Shown piece after piece: positions 1 to 11,640 of a DNA stretch of 64,000 nt. How positions within the stretch are numbered: the first letter of the stretch is position 1; each line of letters starts with the position of its first letter. The stretch is from Pontederia crassipes (lineage: Eukaryota > Streptophyta > Magnoliopsida > Commelinales > Pontederiaceae): NCBI GenBank assembly GCA_030549335.1, contig CM060198.1:42138353-42202352 (forward strand), given 5' to 3'. A program made the translations under genes and the position numbers. The notes under the pieces are model-generated. The model had not been told where the DNA came from and did not search any database. It saw only the letters and a list, made by a program, of their open reading frames with translations.

Positions 1-145
1 TAGTTGAAAGAGTTTATCCTCACGGAGCGGTGGACATCAAAAATAGCAATTCAAAAACTTTTGATGTCAACGGACAAATGTTGAAACACTATAATCTCAG
101 CATAAAAATGTTCAAGGAAGTTTTACATCTGCATCCGAAGCGCTA
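1..145 (+). pseudogene. End of pol (integrase C-terminal tail) of element A
   Basis: One frame reads a PHGAVDI segment followed by VNGQMLKHY and a stop near 145. This is the typical end of the integrase tail in Athila/Tat elements. The same segment lies in reverse at about 8140-8290 in element B. Only the last roughly 45 codons are inside the window. Confidence 0.7.
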
Positions 146-196
146 AAATATTAAAGCCGCAAGGTCGAGCCAACGACTTTAAAAAAAAGCGCTATA

Positions 197-208
197 GGGA
201 GGCAACCC
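197..208 (+). other. Conserved pol/additional-ORF spacer box, GGGAGGCAACCC
   Basis: The 12-mer GGGAGGCAACCC can form a short GGG/CCC stem. It lies in the spacer just after the end of pol in element A and recurs at the same place in element B (8084-8095, reverse strand). From general knowledge, a similar box is common between pol and the additional ORF of plant Athila/Tat elements. Its role is not known to me. Confidence 0.5.
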
Positions 209-524
209 AACCAAATAAACGTTCATCAGCCACGTCAGTACCCACACATGGTTAAAAATATTAGAATACCACTTGAAAAGTACATCTCATAGATTTAGTT
301 GAGAATCCCAACAGAATCTAGTACCATATCTACCAAACTGTCCACCTTTTTCAATCCCACATGACCACGCCAGCGACACCTTGATTCTCCACATAACCCA
401 CTATTTTTCTCAACATCCACTGCACATCACCCACATGACGGCTTTTCAATCCTAATTCCCTCTACCCTTCTCGGCGCATCCAACGATCGCCCTAAACCTG
501 AAGCATCGTAGAACTAGTCAGCAA

Positions 525-1912
525 CATGAAGAACTCCGACACCAATAGCTCTTCGAATCCATCAAACGGCCGTCTACGTCCGGACGGCCTCCTATGACAA
601 ACTTCAAATTTGCGATAGCCGAAAAATAGCAAAGAAGCCCAACGCCTGTTGAATACCATGTGTAGAAATTTCTCCTCCACCAGGTTCTTAGATTTTTCAA
701 CCCTCCACCCTCTTGGTTTGTTTTGATGACATAAGAACTCTTCTCCACCGATCATGCCTTCTGCCCTTCTTCATGAAATGCTGGGACCTCTATAAAGAGG
801 TAGCCGCAGAGTTCGTCAGAATAGTGTTCTCCACTAACATTGACGACAATGTTGTCCCTGATCACATCGAATATTGTCTTTATAATCAGGATTTCTCCAT
901 GAGCCTTGACACCTTTGACCATTTTCTAAACCTCCCCAACATAGGCCACAAAACCCTTCCACCTACTTTTCTCATCTTTGAGGTTTGGTATCAACTTACA
1001 AGAAGACGTATCGACAATCTCCTTCAACTGGTAGGCCAACATCTCAAAAACCCTATTTTTCGATACCTCCACATTCTCCTCAGCAATACTCTCTTAATCC
1101 GCCCGAACGATTATGAGATGGACCTAGTCTTTGCCAACGAACTCTTCATTATCTTGTGTCTCTTATCTAACACAGAGGTCAACCTTGCATCATTTCTCAT
1201 GCAAAGTATACTCAAGGAATCCACCCGCGAGTGTAACCAGATTCTCTGTGAAAATCTTATCACACCAATTGCCGAACACTATATTTTCTTAGGTGACACC
1301 AACCCAATACCATCAACTCTGCTCGATCTGGACTTTCTAACTCAAGAAGGAGTCCTTCTTACAGTTAATGGCCAACACGTTTGGCGACAATCTGACCCTT
1401 CAGCTCTGTTCAAACTGCCTAAATGCCAACAATCTTCCATCTTAGAAGGCCAGAAATTGTGGATGAATGACTTCATCCAAGTCACACAACCAATCCCAAT
1501 GCTTCCTCCCCTAACAATAGAATACACTCTATCTGCGCGAGCTCCTTCTGGCCCAACAACAATTAGATGACATGTCGCCGCTTCTTCCTCTTCATCTGCA
1601 GTAGATGCTTTAAAATCCCTGCCTCTTACCTGCTCTGCTAAATTGAACCATATTTTTGAACAAGTAACGAAACTCGCAGAAGCCACCGCTCGCCAACATG
1701 AAGACATCCAGGCATTAAAGTACCAACTTCATAACCTGGAACAACAAGGCCTCGCTCATCATGAAAAAATTCAAGGAATTGAAGTGGTGCAAAATTATGT
1801 TCTCACGACGCTTAGTGACATACAACAAGTCACTGACCGCCTGCTTGAGCTACAACCCCCCTCCGGTCCCTCTTCCTGGCATGATCGACACTGAGGGCAG
1901 AGTCGATTTTAA
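525..1912 (+). pseudogene. Additional ORF (plant-transposon-protein type) of element A
   Basis: The main open stretch is 713-1570 (about 285 codons), with homologous coding on both sides: an N-terminal part from about 525 and a coiled-coil-like C-terminal part at 1643-1894. It reads LLPFFMKCWDLY, the conserved DHIEYCL segment and WYQLTRRRIDNLLQ, and matches element B's reverse-strand ORF over its whole length. This is the ORF that follows integrase in Athila elements, often annotated as 'putative plant transposon protein'. It has been compared with env by position, but I see no convincing envelope features. The C-terminal part is rich in Gln, Glu and Leu and looks helical. It is a fossil with a few breaks. 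Confidence 0.75.
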
Positions 1913-1927
1913 GCTTGGGGGAGAGGG
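1910..1927 (+). other. Internal purine-rich tract (second PPT-like site) of element A
   Basis: TAAGCTTGGGGGAGAGGG lies at the very end of the additional ORF. It closely resembles the real 3' PPT of this family (AGCTTGGGGGAATT). The same internal tract occurs in B at 6354-6370 and in the LARD at 39165-39180. By analogy with other retroelements it could prime a second plus strand; that is inference. Confidence 0.5.
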
Positions 1928-2337
1928 CGACATGGTACATTTCTACTCCTTTCTTGTTACATTCCTCCTTACATTTTCTACTTCTCTCAACTGCAATAAA
2001 CAAATTCATTATTTCATGAAGCAACAATGAAACATTTCATTTCTAGCAGTAAAGTAAGAGATGTTTTTATTGCCCCACAGTTATGACCTCTTTTGTGACT
2101 TTCTGAAACTATGTTCAAGAACACCCTGCCAACCTGACAAAATTTGAAGCATTTCATGACTCCAATTCAATGCTTTAAGTGTAGGGTTATGGCTTGAAGA
2201 AAGTGCTATGATGAAGCCTTAAAAGCCTGACGACTAATCCTACTCATGCTCAACTCTTATTTATAAGAAGTCTGTTAATAATTATATTAATGCTAGCCAT
2301 TTCAGTGTAGTGTCAAGCTTAGTAAAAGTGAAAAAAG

Positions 2338-2865
2338 TAGGGGTGAGCAAAACCGGGACCGGGACCGGGTCTCGGCCGACCCGGTCACGACCCGGTTTGC
2401 TCCGGGTTTCCAAAAAAGGAGACCCGGTCCCGGACCCGATCCCGATCGGGTCCGGGACCAGGACGTCCCGGTCAAACCGGGACAAAAATTGGAAATTCTC
2501 GATTGTCCCGGTTTGACCATAAAAAGGTTAAATAATAAATAAAATAGTAAAAAAATTAATATTATTATATAAATATGATAAATAATAATTAAATTATATA
2601 TATGATAATATAAAATAATGTATATTTAAGATATATACCAAATAAAATATATTTTTTATTTTAAATAAGCATAAATATACTATTTAAAAATAAATTAATA
2701 TTAATATAATATATTTAACCAGGTCGGAACCGGGTCTGGGTTTCAATAACCCGGACCCGATCCCAACCCAGTTGATAACCGGGTCGGGAAAAAACCCGAA
2801 AAATCTGGGTCGGGCCGGGCTGGGAGTCGGGGCGACTGGGTCATCCCGGCCCGTGCTCACCCCTA
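2338..2865. mobile_element. hAT-type MITE, 528 bp
   Basis: The element starts TAGGGGTGAGCA and ends with its inverted complement TGCTCACCCCTA. It is flanked by a perfect 8-bp target duplication, GAAAAAAG, at 2330-2337 and 2866-2873. The 12-bp TIRs and 8-bp duplication are hAT hallmarks. Inside are GC-rich arms made of CCGGGACC / GACCCGG repeats around an AT-rich core at about 2520-2720. There is no coding capacity, so it is non-autonomous. A relative lies at 57819. Confidence 0.9.
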
Positions 2866-2914
2866 GAAAAAAGTGAAAGTAAAAAGCAAAGAAAAGAGGG
2901 CTGGTGTAGCCCAA

Positions 2915-3095
2915 GAAGGTACAAAAAGGGTGTACTCCGGAACTTGGGTGAATCTGGGTGATTAGATCCGTAGGGGTTCATACCTGGCAACCTAAGAGCA
3001 ATTGCTCTGGGATGTGCCAATCAAAAACCCATTACACAAATCACCCAGCACACTATGGATAATCACATGAGTACTGGATTAATGAAAAAGAAATA
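2915..3095 (+). other. Conserved 3' noncoding module of element A
   Basis: This stretch, between the additional ORF and the PPT, contains GGTACAAAAAGGGTG, then TAGGGGTTCATACCTGG, then the palindrome GAGCAATTGCTC, then GATAATCACATGAGTACTGG. The same succession is found in reverse in element B (about 5700-5890) and twice in the LARD (about 38380-38510 and 38540-38690). Conservation across elements whose surroundings differ greatly suggests a cis-acting role in the RNA. Confidence 0.6.
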
Positions 3096-3370
3096 AGAAT
3101 CAAAAGAAAGCCCATACTGCACTAGTGCACTTAGCATTAACGTTCTTATTATCAGTCCATCTTATTTTTCCTATGACTATGAGCTGAGTTGGGAGGAAGT
3201 TTAAAATGTTTTTCTTCTAATACCTTCATTAAACCCGGGGTGTGTGGAAAAGAGAGAAGGCACTTGAGCAAAGAATACAAGGTCTGAATGCCAAAAGAGT
3301 AGTTGGAAAGCAGTGTGGAGATTTAAACTTCTTGTCTTGAACATTGCTTGAGGACAAGCAAAAATCTAAG

Positions 3371-3382
3371 TTTGGGGGAATT
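3371..3382 (+). promoter_or_regulatory. 3' polypurine tract of element A
   Basis: TTTGGGGGAATT sits directly before the LTR start TGATCATCCC. It is the plus-strand primer site of the element and defines the LTR boundary. Confidence 0.8.
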
Positions 3383-4337
3383 TGATCATCCCTTATTTTG
3401 CTCATACCTATTAAAGTTAAATCCACTAGATTGACATAAAATCTTATTATATTTGAAACACTTTTTACCTATTATCGGTAGTGGAGTTGAACTAGTAAAA
3501 AGGGACTTACTACTTTTCAAATTTTGAATTCTTAGTAGGGGAGAAAGAAAAAAGAGGAGAGGAGGCCAGAGGAAATGAGGAGAAAAGGAAGAAAAGAAGC
3601 GAAAGGAGGGAGGAGAACAGGAAGGCCGAAGGGAGAATTATTGATTTTGTCCAAACCTATGTCCAGCTAAAGGAATTCTGATTTCCTTGTGATGATACTT
3701 TGTTGATGCTACTATTCTAGTTTTCTGATGCCGTGTTTCTAACCCCTAGTTTTTATTTGCTTGATACATTGCAACCTTATTATTTGCACCCAATTACAAT
3801 CAGATCAAGAGATCTATTGTTTTTGTCATTAACCCGTTCCATTCGAGAGAAGGGACTGGTTGTTTTCACTTGCAGTATTTTTAGTAATGTGATGTTTGTT
3901 GGTTTTTAGAGACTGAGAGGTTCATTGTTTTATCTATTGTGAGGCGAGAGCCCATAACAGTGACTAGTGGTGTTAGATTCATTCTAATTGCTCGAATTAG
4001 GATAGAAGGATTCGTAATTTAAGATTGAGAAATCACCTTTTTCTTTTGGTTAGGATGAGAGATGGACTAACCAGTCAATCCTAGTCTAATATTTAACAGC
4101 TACCTCTCTCTTTGCTCAAAGAGAGATCGGCGAGTTTAGAGACTGAGTAATTGATTTGCACAATAACATCGAGAGATCATTTGACTCATAGATAAGAACT
4201 AAGATGCAATAGCTTTAACGAGTTCATCGCAAGGGAATCTATTCTCCTATATTCAAATTTTCTTTAAATCACTCTTTGTTTTTCCTATAAATCATTTTTC
4301 TGTATTATCTGATTTCTTCTTAAATCTTTTGTGATAA
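3383..4337 (+). repeat. 3' LTR of element A, interrupted by B
   Basis: It starts TGATCATCCC right after the PPT and is homologous over its length to B's LTR read from the other strand. It stops at GATAA (4333-4337), where B's LTR begins. Sequence that continues the same LTR, around ATCTAAATCAACGGGG, appears at 13796-13851, on the far side of B. The A and B LTRs therefore meet as a diverged inverted repeat around 4338. Confidence 0.75.
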
Positions 4338-5418
4338 TGAAGTGAACTTTTTGTAGTTATGGAATTATGGATTCTCGCACTGAAAGTAATTATAGTCATG
4401 TTTTAAATTTACTCTAGAATTCACGCAACTGCAAGTGCACAGGTCGAGTAGAAACCCTGAGTGTCATAATCCCGTTGATTTAGTTCAATTACTTGTTCTA
4501 ATTATATCCAAAATTTGTCATAAAATTATTAGGAATAAATGGGATAAAGAAACGAACGTAGATTAAGAATAACAAAGGAGAGTAAGGAAAGATCAAAATG
4601 TGATAGAAGAGATTCCCTTGTAATGAACCCGTTGATGTTATTACAATTTCAGTGTTCGACTTACTGATTTTATAAGTTCACTAAGATGCGAATGAAATAC
4701 TCTATCTCCCAACCCACCGATTTATTTATGGACCGAGAAGAGAGTAGCTGCTAATCACTAAATTAGGACTATTGATTAACAAGATTCATCCTTAATCAGA
4801 AGAACAGTCCAATCTCTCGATCTTCTACAACCCACTCTTTTGATCCTAATCGAAGTGATCGAATTGCAATTGACACCTCTCACAATTGTTAAAGGTTCTC
4901 ACCTTACAACAGTCACTATGGTAGATCTCTCGATCTTTATATGAACAATAAATCAATAATCACTAGAAACACAACAAGTAATGAAACTAATTTCTCCTCT
5001 CGGATGGAACTAGTTGACGAAGAAAACAATTAATCTCTCAATCTAATTGAAATCAGACATAAATTATAAGACCGCCATGTATCAAGTAAATAGAAATGAG
5101 GAGTCAAATTCGAAGTATCAAAAAGTCGAAACAATAGTCAGCATCAACAAAGTCTCATCACAAGGGAATAAAAAATCTTCTTTAGTTCATCATAAATCTC
5201 CGTCCCCCCCCCCCCCCCCCTCTTTCTCCTTTTGGCTTCCTCTCCTCCTTTTTGTTTCCTCCTTGCTCAAAATTCAAATTTTGAAAAGTAGTTAGTCCTC
5301 CCTTTTACTCATTCAAAATTTCCTCTAATAATGATTAAAAATCATTTAAATATGCTCAACTTTTATGTAAATTCGTGAGTTTAATTATAATGATTATGAG
5401 TATAATAAGAGGTGATCA
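4338..5418 (-). repeat. Left (3') LTR of element B
   Basis: About 1.08 kb, matched by 12696-13790. The boundary at 5418 is fixed by the PPT; the boundary at 4338 by the TGAAGTGAACTT start and the adjoining GATAA, which matches the GACAA duplication at the right copy except for one base. A poly-C run of about 18 bases lies at 5203-5220. Confidence 0.8.
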
Positions 5419-5434
5419 AATTCCCCCAAGCTTA
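5419..5434 (-). promoter_or_regulatory. 3' polypurine tract of element B
   Basis: Read on the - strand it is TAAGCTTGGGGGAATT, directly before the LTR start TGATCACC. It is nearly identical to element A's tract. Confidence 0.8.
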
Positions 5435-5699
5435 GCTTTTTGTTTGTCCTCAAGCAATGTTCAACATAAGCGAGATTTAATCTTCACCTTGCTTTTCTGC
5501 CAACCTTTTAATATACCAATATTTTCTTTGCTTAAGTGCCTTCTCTTTTTCTTCATTCCCTGACTTTAATGAAGATATTAAAAACAAGACATTTTTAACT
5601 TCCTCCTACTTAGCTCAAGCTAGAGAAATCAAGTGATATGAACAGAAAATAGGAATGTTAATACTGAATATACTTGTACAGTATGAACTCTCTTTCGAT

Positions 5700-5890
5700 T
5701 TTTATTTCTTTTCATTTGTCCAGTACTCATGTGATTATCCATAGTACACAGGGGAATCTATGTAGCAAGTTTTTGATCGGCACATCCCAGGGCAGTTGCT
5801 CTTAGGGTACCAGGCATGAACCCCTACAAATCTACTCACTCAGATTCACCTTGGTTCAGGAATGCACCCTTTTTGTATCTTCTGGGGCTT
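5700..5890 (-). other. Conserved 3' noncoding module of element B
   Basis: Reverse-strand counterpart of the module at 2915-3095: it contains CAGTACTCATGTGATTATCC, CCCAGGGCAGTTGCTCTTAGG split across its hairpin-like centre, and CAGGCATGAACCCCTA. It lies between the additional ORF and the PPT. Confidence 0.6.
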
Positions 5891-6353
5891 CATTGGCCAT
5901 CTTTTCTTTTGCTTTTAACTTTTGTTTTGCTCATTTTTGTTTTTTCATTGGGTTCCATACTACACTTGAAGATATTACAATCCTATTAGTAGTCATTTGA
6001 ATTGAGAGGCAAGCTTAAATAGGATTGGTCGTCAAGCTTTTAATATATCAAAATAATCACTTTCTGCTAGCCTTGACCCTTTCACTTTAAGCATTAAATT
6101 AGGTTGCGAAGTATGTTAAAATGTTGGAAAGATTAGCAAGATGCTCTTGAACAAAGTTTGAGGAGGTTGCAAAAGAGGCTATGGCTACAAGGTAAGTTTG
6201 AAGTCTCTTACTGTACTACTTGGAGATAATATGGTGCAATGTAAAAATTTGCAATGTGAAAATTTGTAACGAGATGTTAAAAATTTGTAATGAAATTTTG
6301 TGAAGATGTAAATATATCAAGATCAAGGAGAGAGTAGAAATGTACCATGTTGC

Positions 6354-6370
6354 CCTCTCCCCCAAGCTTA
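6354..6370 (-). other. Internal purine-rich tract of element B
   Basis: On the - strand it is AAGCTTGGGGGAGAGGG, at the end of the additional ORF, in the same position as 1910-1927 in element A. Confidence 0.5.
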
Positions 6371-7970
6371 GTATCGACTCTGTCCTCAGTGTCGATCATG
6401 CCAGGAAGAGGGACCAGGAGGTGGTTGAAGCTCTAGTATGCGATCAGTGACTTGCTGAATGTCGCTGAGGGTTGTTAGAACAGAGTTCTGGACAACCTCT
6501 ACTCCTTGTACTTGCTGTTGGTGCACCAAGTTTTGTTACTCCAAAGTGTGCAGTTTATCCTTGAGTGCTTGGATGTCTTGGTGATTACGTGCTGTGGCGT
6601 CAGCAAGTTTGGTCAATTGTTACAAGATGAGGTCCAATTTGTCGAAAGAGGTAAGTGGTAAAGATTGGGAGGCATCTGGAGCTGATGAGGAGGAAGAGGA
6701 GACAATTTGCCTTCTCTGTTCTAGGACAAGAAGGAATTCGTGAAACTGTCTTGTAATCCCGAAGCAATGGAGGTAGTGTTGGGATAGGTTCGTGACTTGG
6801 ATGAAGTCATTCATCCACCAATTCCTGTCTTCGAGGATTGAAGTTTGTCGAGGGTCAGGCAGCTGGAAGAGGGTAGATGGGTTAGATTGTCGCCAAAATA
6901 TTGGCCATTAACCGTGAGGAGAACCCCTTCCTTGGTCAAGAAGTCTAAATCAATCAATGTTGTAGCTGTTGCGGTGGTGTCTCCTAAGAACACATAGTGT
7001 TCGGCTAGAGGTGTAATGAGGTTGCTGCAGAGGATTTGATTACATTCGCGGGTTGACTCCATAATCAAACTTTGCAAGAAAAATGATGCAAGGTTAACCT
7101 TTGTGTTAGAAAGAAGACACCAGAGAATAAAAAGTTCGTTGGTAGAAACAAAATCCTTCTCGTAGTCATTGGGACGGATTAGGATGGTATTGGTGAGAAG
7201 AATATGGAGGTATCAAAGAACAGGATTCTTAAGATATTGGCCGACTACATGTAGGATGTTATCTGTACGTCGGCCGATAAGTTGATACCAAACTTCGAAT
7301 GCAGGGAAGGAATGTGGAGGGGTTCCATGGCCAGTATTAGGGAGTTCAAGAAATGAGCTAGAGTATCTAGGCTCATGGCAGGATCGTGATTGCACAAAAG
7401 AAATTCGATGTGGTCTGGAACACCATCTTCATCAAAGTTGGTGGCATATAGAGTTTCTAAGAACTCGACTGATACCTCATTGTAGAGGTCCCATTGTTTC
7501 ATGAAGAAGGGTAGGAGACGGGATCGGTGAAGTATGGTTTTGACATCGTCAAACAATCCGAGAGGCTCAAGAGTGGGAAAATTCAAAAATCTAGTAGAAG
7601 AGAAATTTCTGAACCTGGTGTTGAGGAGGCGTTGAGCTTCCTCGCTATTTTTCGGTTGTCGTATGTCGGATGTTGGTTGTAGGAGACCATCCGGACGTAG
7701 CAGATGCCTAATGGATTGGAAGAACTGTTGGTCGTGGATTCAGATGATGTACACGTTCTTTTCATGTTGCCGATTGGTAGGTTGAGGATGTCGGCGCTCT
7801 TAGGGGTGCAGGACAACTGGGGTTGCTCGGAAGACGATGGAAGGCTGTTAGGGATTCCGGGTGGCCGAGGTGCGGTGAGTGTTGGAAAAGAAATAGTCGA
7901 TCGGGTGGAAAACGAAGCGACGTGATGGTTCGTGTGGGACTTGGAAATGTGGGTGTTTGGGTGGATATGG
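6371..7970 (-). pseudogene. Additional ORF of element B
   Basis: Reverse-strand homologue of A's ORF. Recognisable segments are LGLFDDVKTILHRSRLLPFF (about 7500-7580), DHIEFLLCNHDPAMSLDTL (about 7350-7430), STRECNQILC with EHYVFLGDT (about 6990-7060) and MNDFIQVT (about 6790-6815). It follows integrase on the same strand, which is the Athila arrangement. It is a fossil with several breaks. Function is unknown; the family has been discussed as env-like by position only. Confidence 0.75.
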
Positions 7971-8083
7971 TGTTAGATTCTGTTGGGATTCTCAACTAAA
8001 TCTAAAAAGTGTACTTTCAGGTGATTTTTTTGATACTTTTGACCTTGTGAGTGCTGACGTGGCTGATAGTCGTTTATTTGGTT

Positions 8084-8095
8084 GGGTTGCCTCCC
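8084..8095 (-). other. Conserved pol/additional-ORF spacer box of element B
   Basis: GGGTTGCCTCCC on +, that is GGGAGGCAACCC on -, in the same place as 197-208 in element A. Confidence 0.5.
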
Positions 8096-8139
8096 TGTAG
8101 CGCCTTTTTTTAACGTCGTTGGCCCGACCTTATTTCTTC

Positions 8140-11100
8140 TGGTGGTCCGATTGCAAGTGTAAAACTTCTTCGAACCTTGCTGCACCTGGATTGTAATGTT
8201 TCAATCTCTGCCCATTAACCTTAAAAATTTCTGAATTGCTATTTTTTATATCCACTGCGCCATCAGGATATATTTTTTCGATGGTGAATGGTTCGGATCA
8301 TCGCGTTCTTAACTTGCCAGGAAAAGTCATAGTCGGGAGTTGAATAACAGAATTTGGTCACCTTCCTTAAAATTCCTTCTCAGTATATGCATGTCATGCT
8401 ATTTCTTTGTTCTTTCTTTATAGATGCAGGAACTGTTGTAGGCATCTATTCTCAGTTCATCTAACTCATTGAGCTGCAGTAATCGATTTCCAGAGGCTGC
8501 TTGAAAATCATAGTTCAGTGTTTTGATTTCCCAAAAAGCCTTGTGTTCTAATTCCACATATAGGTGACAGTGCTTGCCATAAATCAACTTGAATGGCGTT
8601 GTCCCAATTGGTATTTTATATGCAGTCCGATATGCCCATAGTGCTTCATTGAGTTTCAAGCTCCAGTCCTTCCTAGTTATTGAGACTGTCCTTTCGAGAA
8701 TTAATTTAATTCTCTATTCGAGACTTCTGCTTGCTCGTTGGTTTGAGGGTGATATGCAGTAGAAATCCGATGTTTGACTCCATATTTAAGCATCAATTTT
8801 TCAAAACTCCATTCGATAAAATGTGATCCTCCATCACTGATAACCAATCTAGGCACCCCAAACCTTGGGAATATTATATCTTTAAAGAGTTTAACAACCG
8901 ACTTTGAGTCTGCTGAGATTGTAAGGATAGCTTCAATCCACTTTAACACATAATCTATAGCTAGGAGTATGAACTTGTATCCACACGAGGGAGGAAAGGG
9001 TCCCATGTAGTTCACTCCCCATACATCGAATATTTCTACCTCAAGTATAGGCTGCTGAGGTGCTTCATTTCTTCTGCCTATATTTTCAGTTCTTTGAAAA
9101 GCATCACAAGATTTAACAATATTGATTGCATCCTTGAATAGAGTCGGTCAATAGAAACCTATTTGGAGAACTTTAGAAGCCATTTTTTTATATCCTCCAT
9201 GACCACCATAAGGAGATGAATGACACTCCTGTAATATGGCAGATCGTTCCTCGTTTGGTACACACCTTCGATATATTCCATCTGCTCACTTTTTGAAGAG
9301 AAATGTTTCATTCCAGAAGTAGTATTTAATACCTGCGAAGAATTTCTTGTTTTATTGATAGGATAGATCAGGTCGTAGAACTCCGGAAGCTAAGTAGTTA
9401 GCATAGTCGGCAAACGATGGAAGTTGTGTTTTCTGGATTGAAAACAATTGATCATCTGGAAAGGAGTCATTAATAGCTCTATGAGTGCCAGGATTAATGT
9501 CCTTTTCTGATAATTGGACTCGAGAGAGATGATCAGCTACTAAATTTTCTGTTCCCATTCGGTCTTTGATTTCTAAATCAAATTCCTGTAATAAAAGGAT
9601 CCATCTGATGAGTCTAGGTTTGGCATCCTTTTTAACAATCAAGTATCGTATGACTTGATGATCGGTATACACAATGACTTTGGAACCAACTAGGTAGGAT
9701 CTGAATTTGTCCATTGCAAAAATGATTGCTAGGAATTCTTTTTCAGTTGTGGCATAATTGATTTGTGCTTCATCCAAGTTTTTGCTAGCATAATAAATTG
9801 CATGTTGCTTTTTATCCTTCCTCTGTCCCAATATGCTCCCACAGCTTGATCACTAGCATCACACATAATTTCAAAGGGCAAAGACCAATCGCGTGGTTGG
9901 ATAATTGGGGCTATTGTAAGAGCTCTTTTCAGGGTTTCAAAGACCTCTAAATGATGTTCGTCGAATATAAACTCTGCTTCTTTAGATAGGAGTTCTGTTA
10001 AAGGCCTTGCAATAAGAGAAAAATTCTTGATGAAACATCGATAAAATCCAGCGTGTCCAAGGAAACTTCTGATTCCCTTGATATTAGTAGGTGGAGGTAA
10101 TTTTTCAATTACTTCTATCTTGGCTTTATCAACTTCAATACCCCTGCCTGAAACAATATGTCCCAAAACTACTCCTTCTTGTACCATAAAATGACATTTC
10201 TCCCAGTTCAACACAAAATTTCATCCAGCACATCTCTGAAATACTTTTCCTAGATTCTGCAGACAAATTTCAAAGGAAGTACCATACACTGAGAAGTCAT
10301 CCATGAATACCTCCATTATTTCTTCAATGTAGTCGAAAAAGATTGACATCATGCATCTTTGAAAGCTTGCTGGAGCATTACATAACCCAAAGGGCATTCT
10401 CCTGTATGCAAAGGTTCCATAAGAACAAGTAAATGTAGTCTTTTCCTGATCATCTGGATGAATAGGAATTTAATGGAATCCAGAAAATCCATCTAGGTAG
10501 CAGAAGTAAGAGTGGTTTGCTAGCCTTTCTAACATCTGATCGATGAAAGGTAGTGGAAAATGGTCCTTTCGAGTGACTTTGTTAAGCTTTCTAAAGTCGA
10601 TACACATCCTCCACCCGGTTATTGTTCGTGTGGAAATGAGTTTGTTCGACTCTATCTTTACTACAATCATTCCACTCTTTTTTGGCACGACTTGCACGGG
10701 GCTCACCCACTGACTGTCTGATATGGGTTAGATAATTCCTGCATCCAAAAGTTTAATCACTTTTTTTTCGCTACTTCTTTCATTGCTGGATTAAGTCTTC
10801 TTTGCCCTTCTATGGAAGGTTTATAATCATTTTCCATATGAATACGATGCATGCAGATGGTAGGATTGATTCCTTTGAGATCATCCAATGTATATCCGAT
10901 GCCATGCTTGTAAACTTTTAACTTGTCCAATAGCTGCTGAAGTTGATTTGTCTTTAAATCTGCACTGACGATCACTAAAGAAGTGAAATCGTCTCCTAAA
11001 AATTCATACTTGAGATTTTGAGGAAGCTTCTTTAACTCCGGCTTCATTGGCTTCTTTGAGTTAGACGGTTGCATGAAATCTGTAGATTGGTCCTCTAGTG

Positions 11101-11640
11101 AATTGTCGGAGTGTTATATTTTTGTCGAGAGCATATGACTTGTAAGGATGGTTGCTTCTTCTTCTGTCCACAAAGATGATTCTTGAGCTTCAAGGGATAC
11201 TTCTAAGGGATCAGATATATAAATAACTGATGCCACTTTCTGTATTAGTGAATCCACTTGCTCAGATTGAAAATGGTGATCTTCCATGTCTGGATAGTTG
11301 ATAATATGATTCAATCAAAATTCGACGTGTCATCACCTATTTGAAAAGTGAGACGACCTTGTTTAACGTCTATCACTGCTCCTGCAGTAGCTAGGAAACG
11401 TCTTCCCAACAGAATGGGAGTTTGATTATCTTCATCCATGTCTAAAACCACGAAGTCAACTGGTATGTAGAAATTTCCTACTTTGATTGATATATCTTCC
11501 AAAATTCCTTGTGGAATTTTTATAGTTTGGTCTGCTAATTGGAGAGACATATTCGTGGGCTTAATATCACCCATTTCGAGTTTTTTGCATAATGATAGGG
11601 GAATAACGCTCACCAAGGCACCAAGATCACACAAAGCTTA
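8140..11640 (-). pseudogene. pol of element B: protease, RT, RNase H, integrase
   Basis: From the N-terminal side (high coordinates): an aspartic protease around 11311-11634 with CDLGALVSVIP and PILLGRRFL; a linker at about 10757-11310; reverse transcriptase at about 10200-10706 with WRMCIDFRKLNK and the catalytic VFMDDFSVYG segment near 10280-10310; RNase H at about 9520-9900 with FEIMCDASD and [10 protein letters not shown]; the integrase core at about 8701-9015 with PPSCGYKFILLAIDY and SDGGSHF; and the C-terminal integrase region at about 8399-8659 with [16 protein letters not shown]. The domain order RT-RNase H-integrase is Ty3/gypsy, and the divergent protease and lack of a chromodomain fit the Athila/Tat side. 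It is a broken fossil with many breaks. Confidence 0.9.

Larger units (their letters stand above)
1..4337 (+). mobile_element. Athila-type Ty3/gypsy element A, 3' part
   Basis: This is the right-hand part of an LTR retrotransposon that begins before the window. In order it holds the end of pol, a spacer, the Athila-type additional ORF, a noncoding 3' region, a polypurine tract and a 3' LTR beginning TGATCATCCC. The order of pol, additional ORF, PPT and LTR on one strand, and the close match to element B read in reverse, place it in the Athila lineage. The copy is a broken fossil with several breaks in its coding parts. A hAT MITE lies inside it and element B sits in its 3' LTR; the LTR tail resumes at 13796. 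It must be older than B. Confidence 0.85.

Noticed and set aside
492-755. Reverse-strand frames at the start of the additional ORF of A
   Set aside because: Shadows of the + strand ORF homologous to element B.
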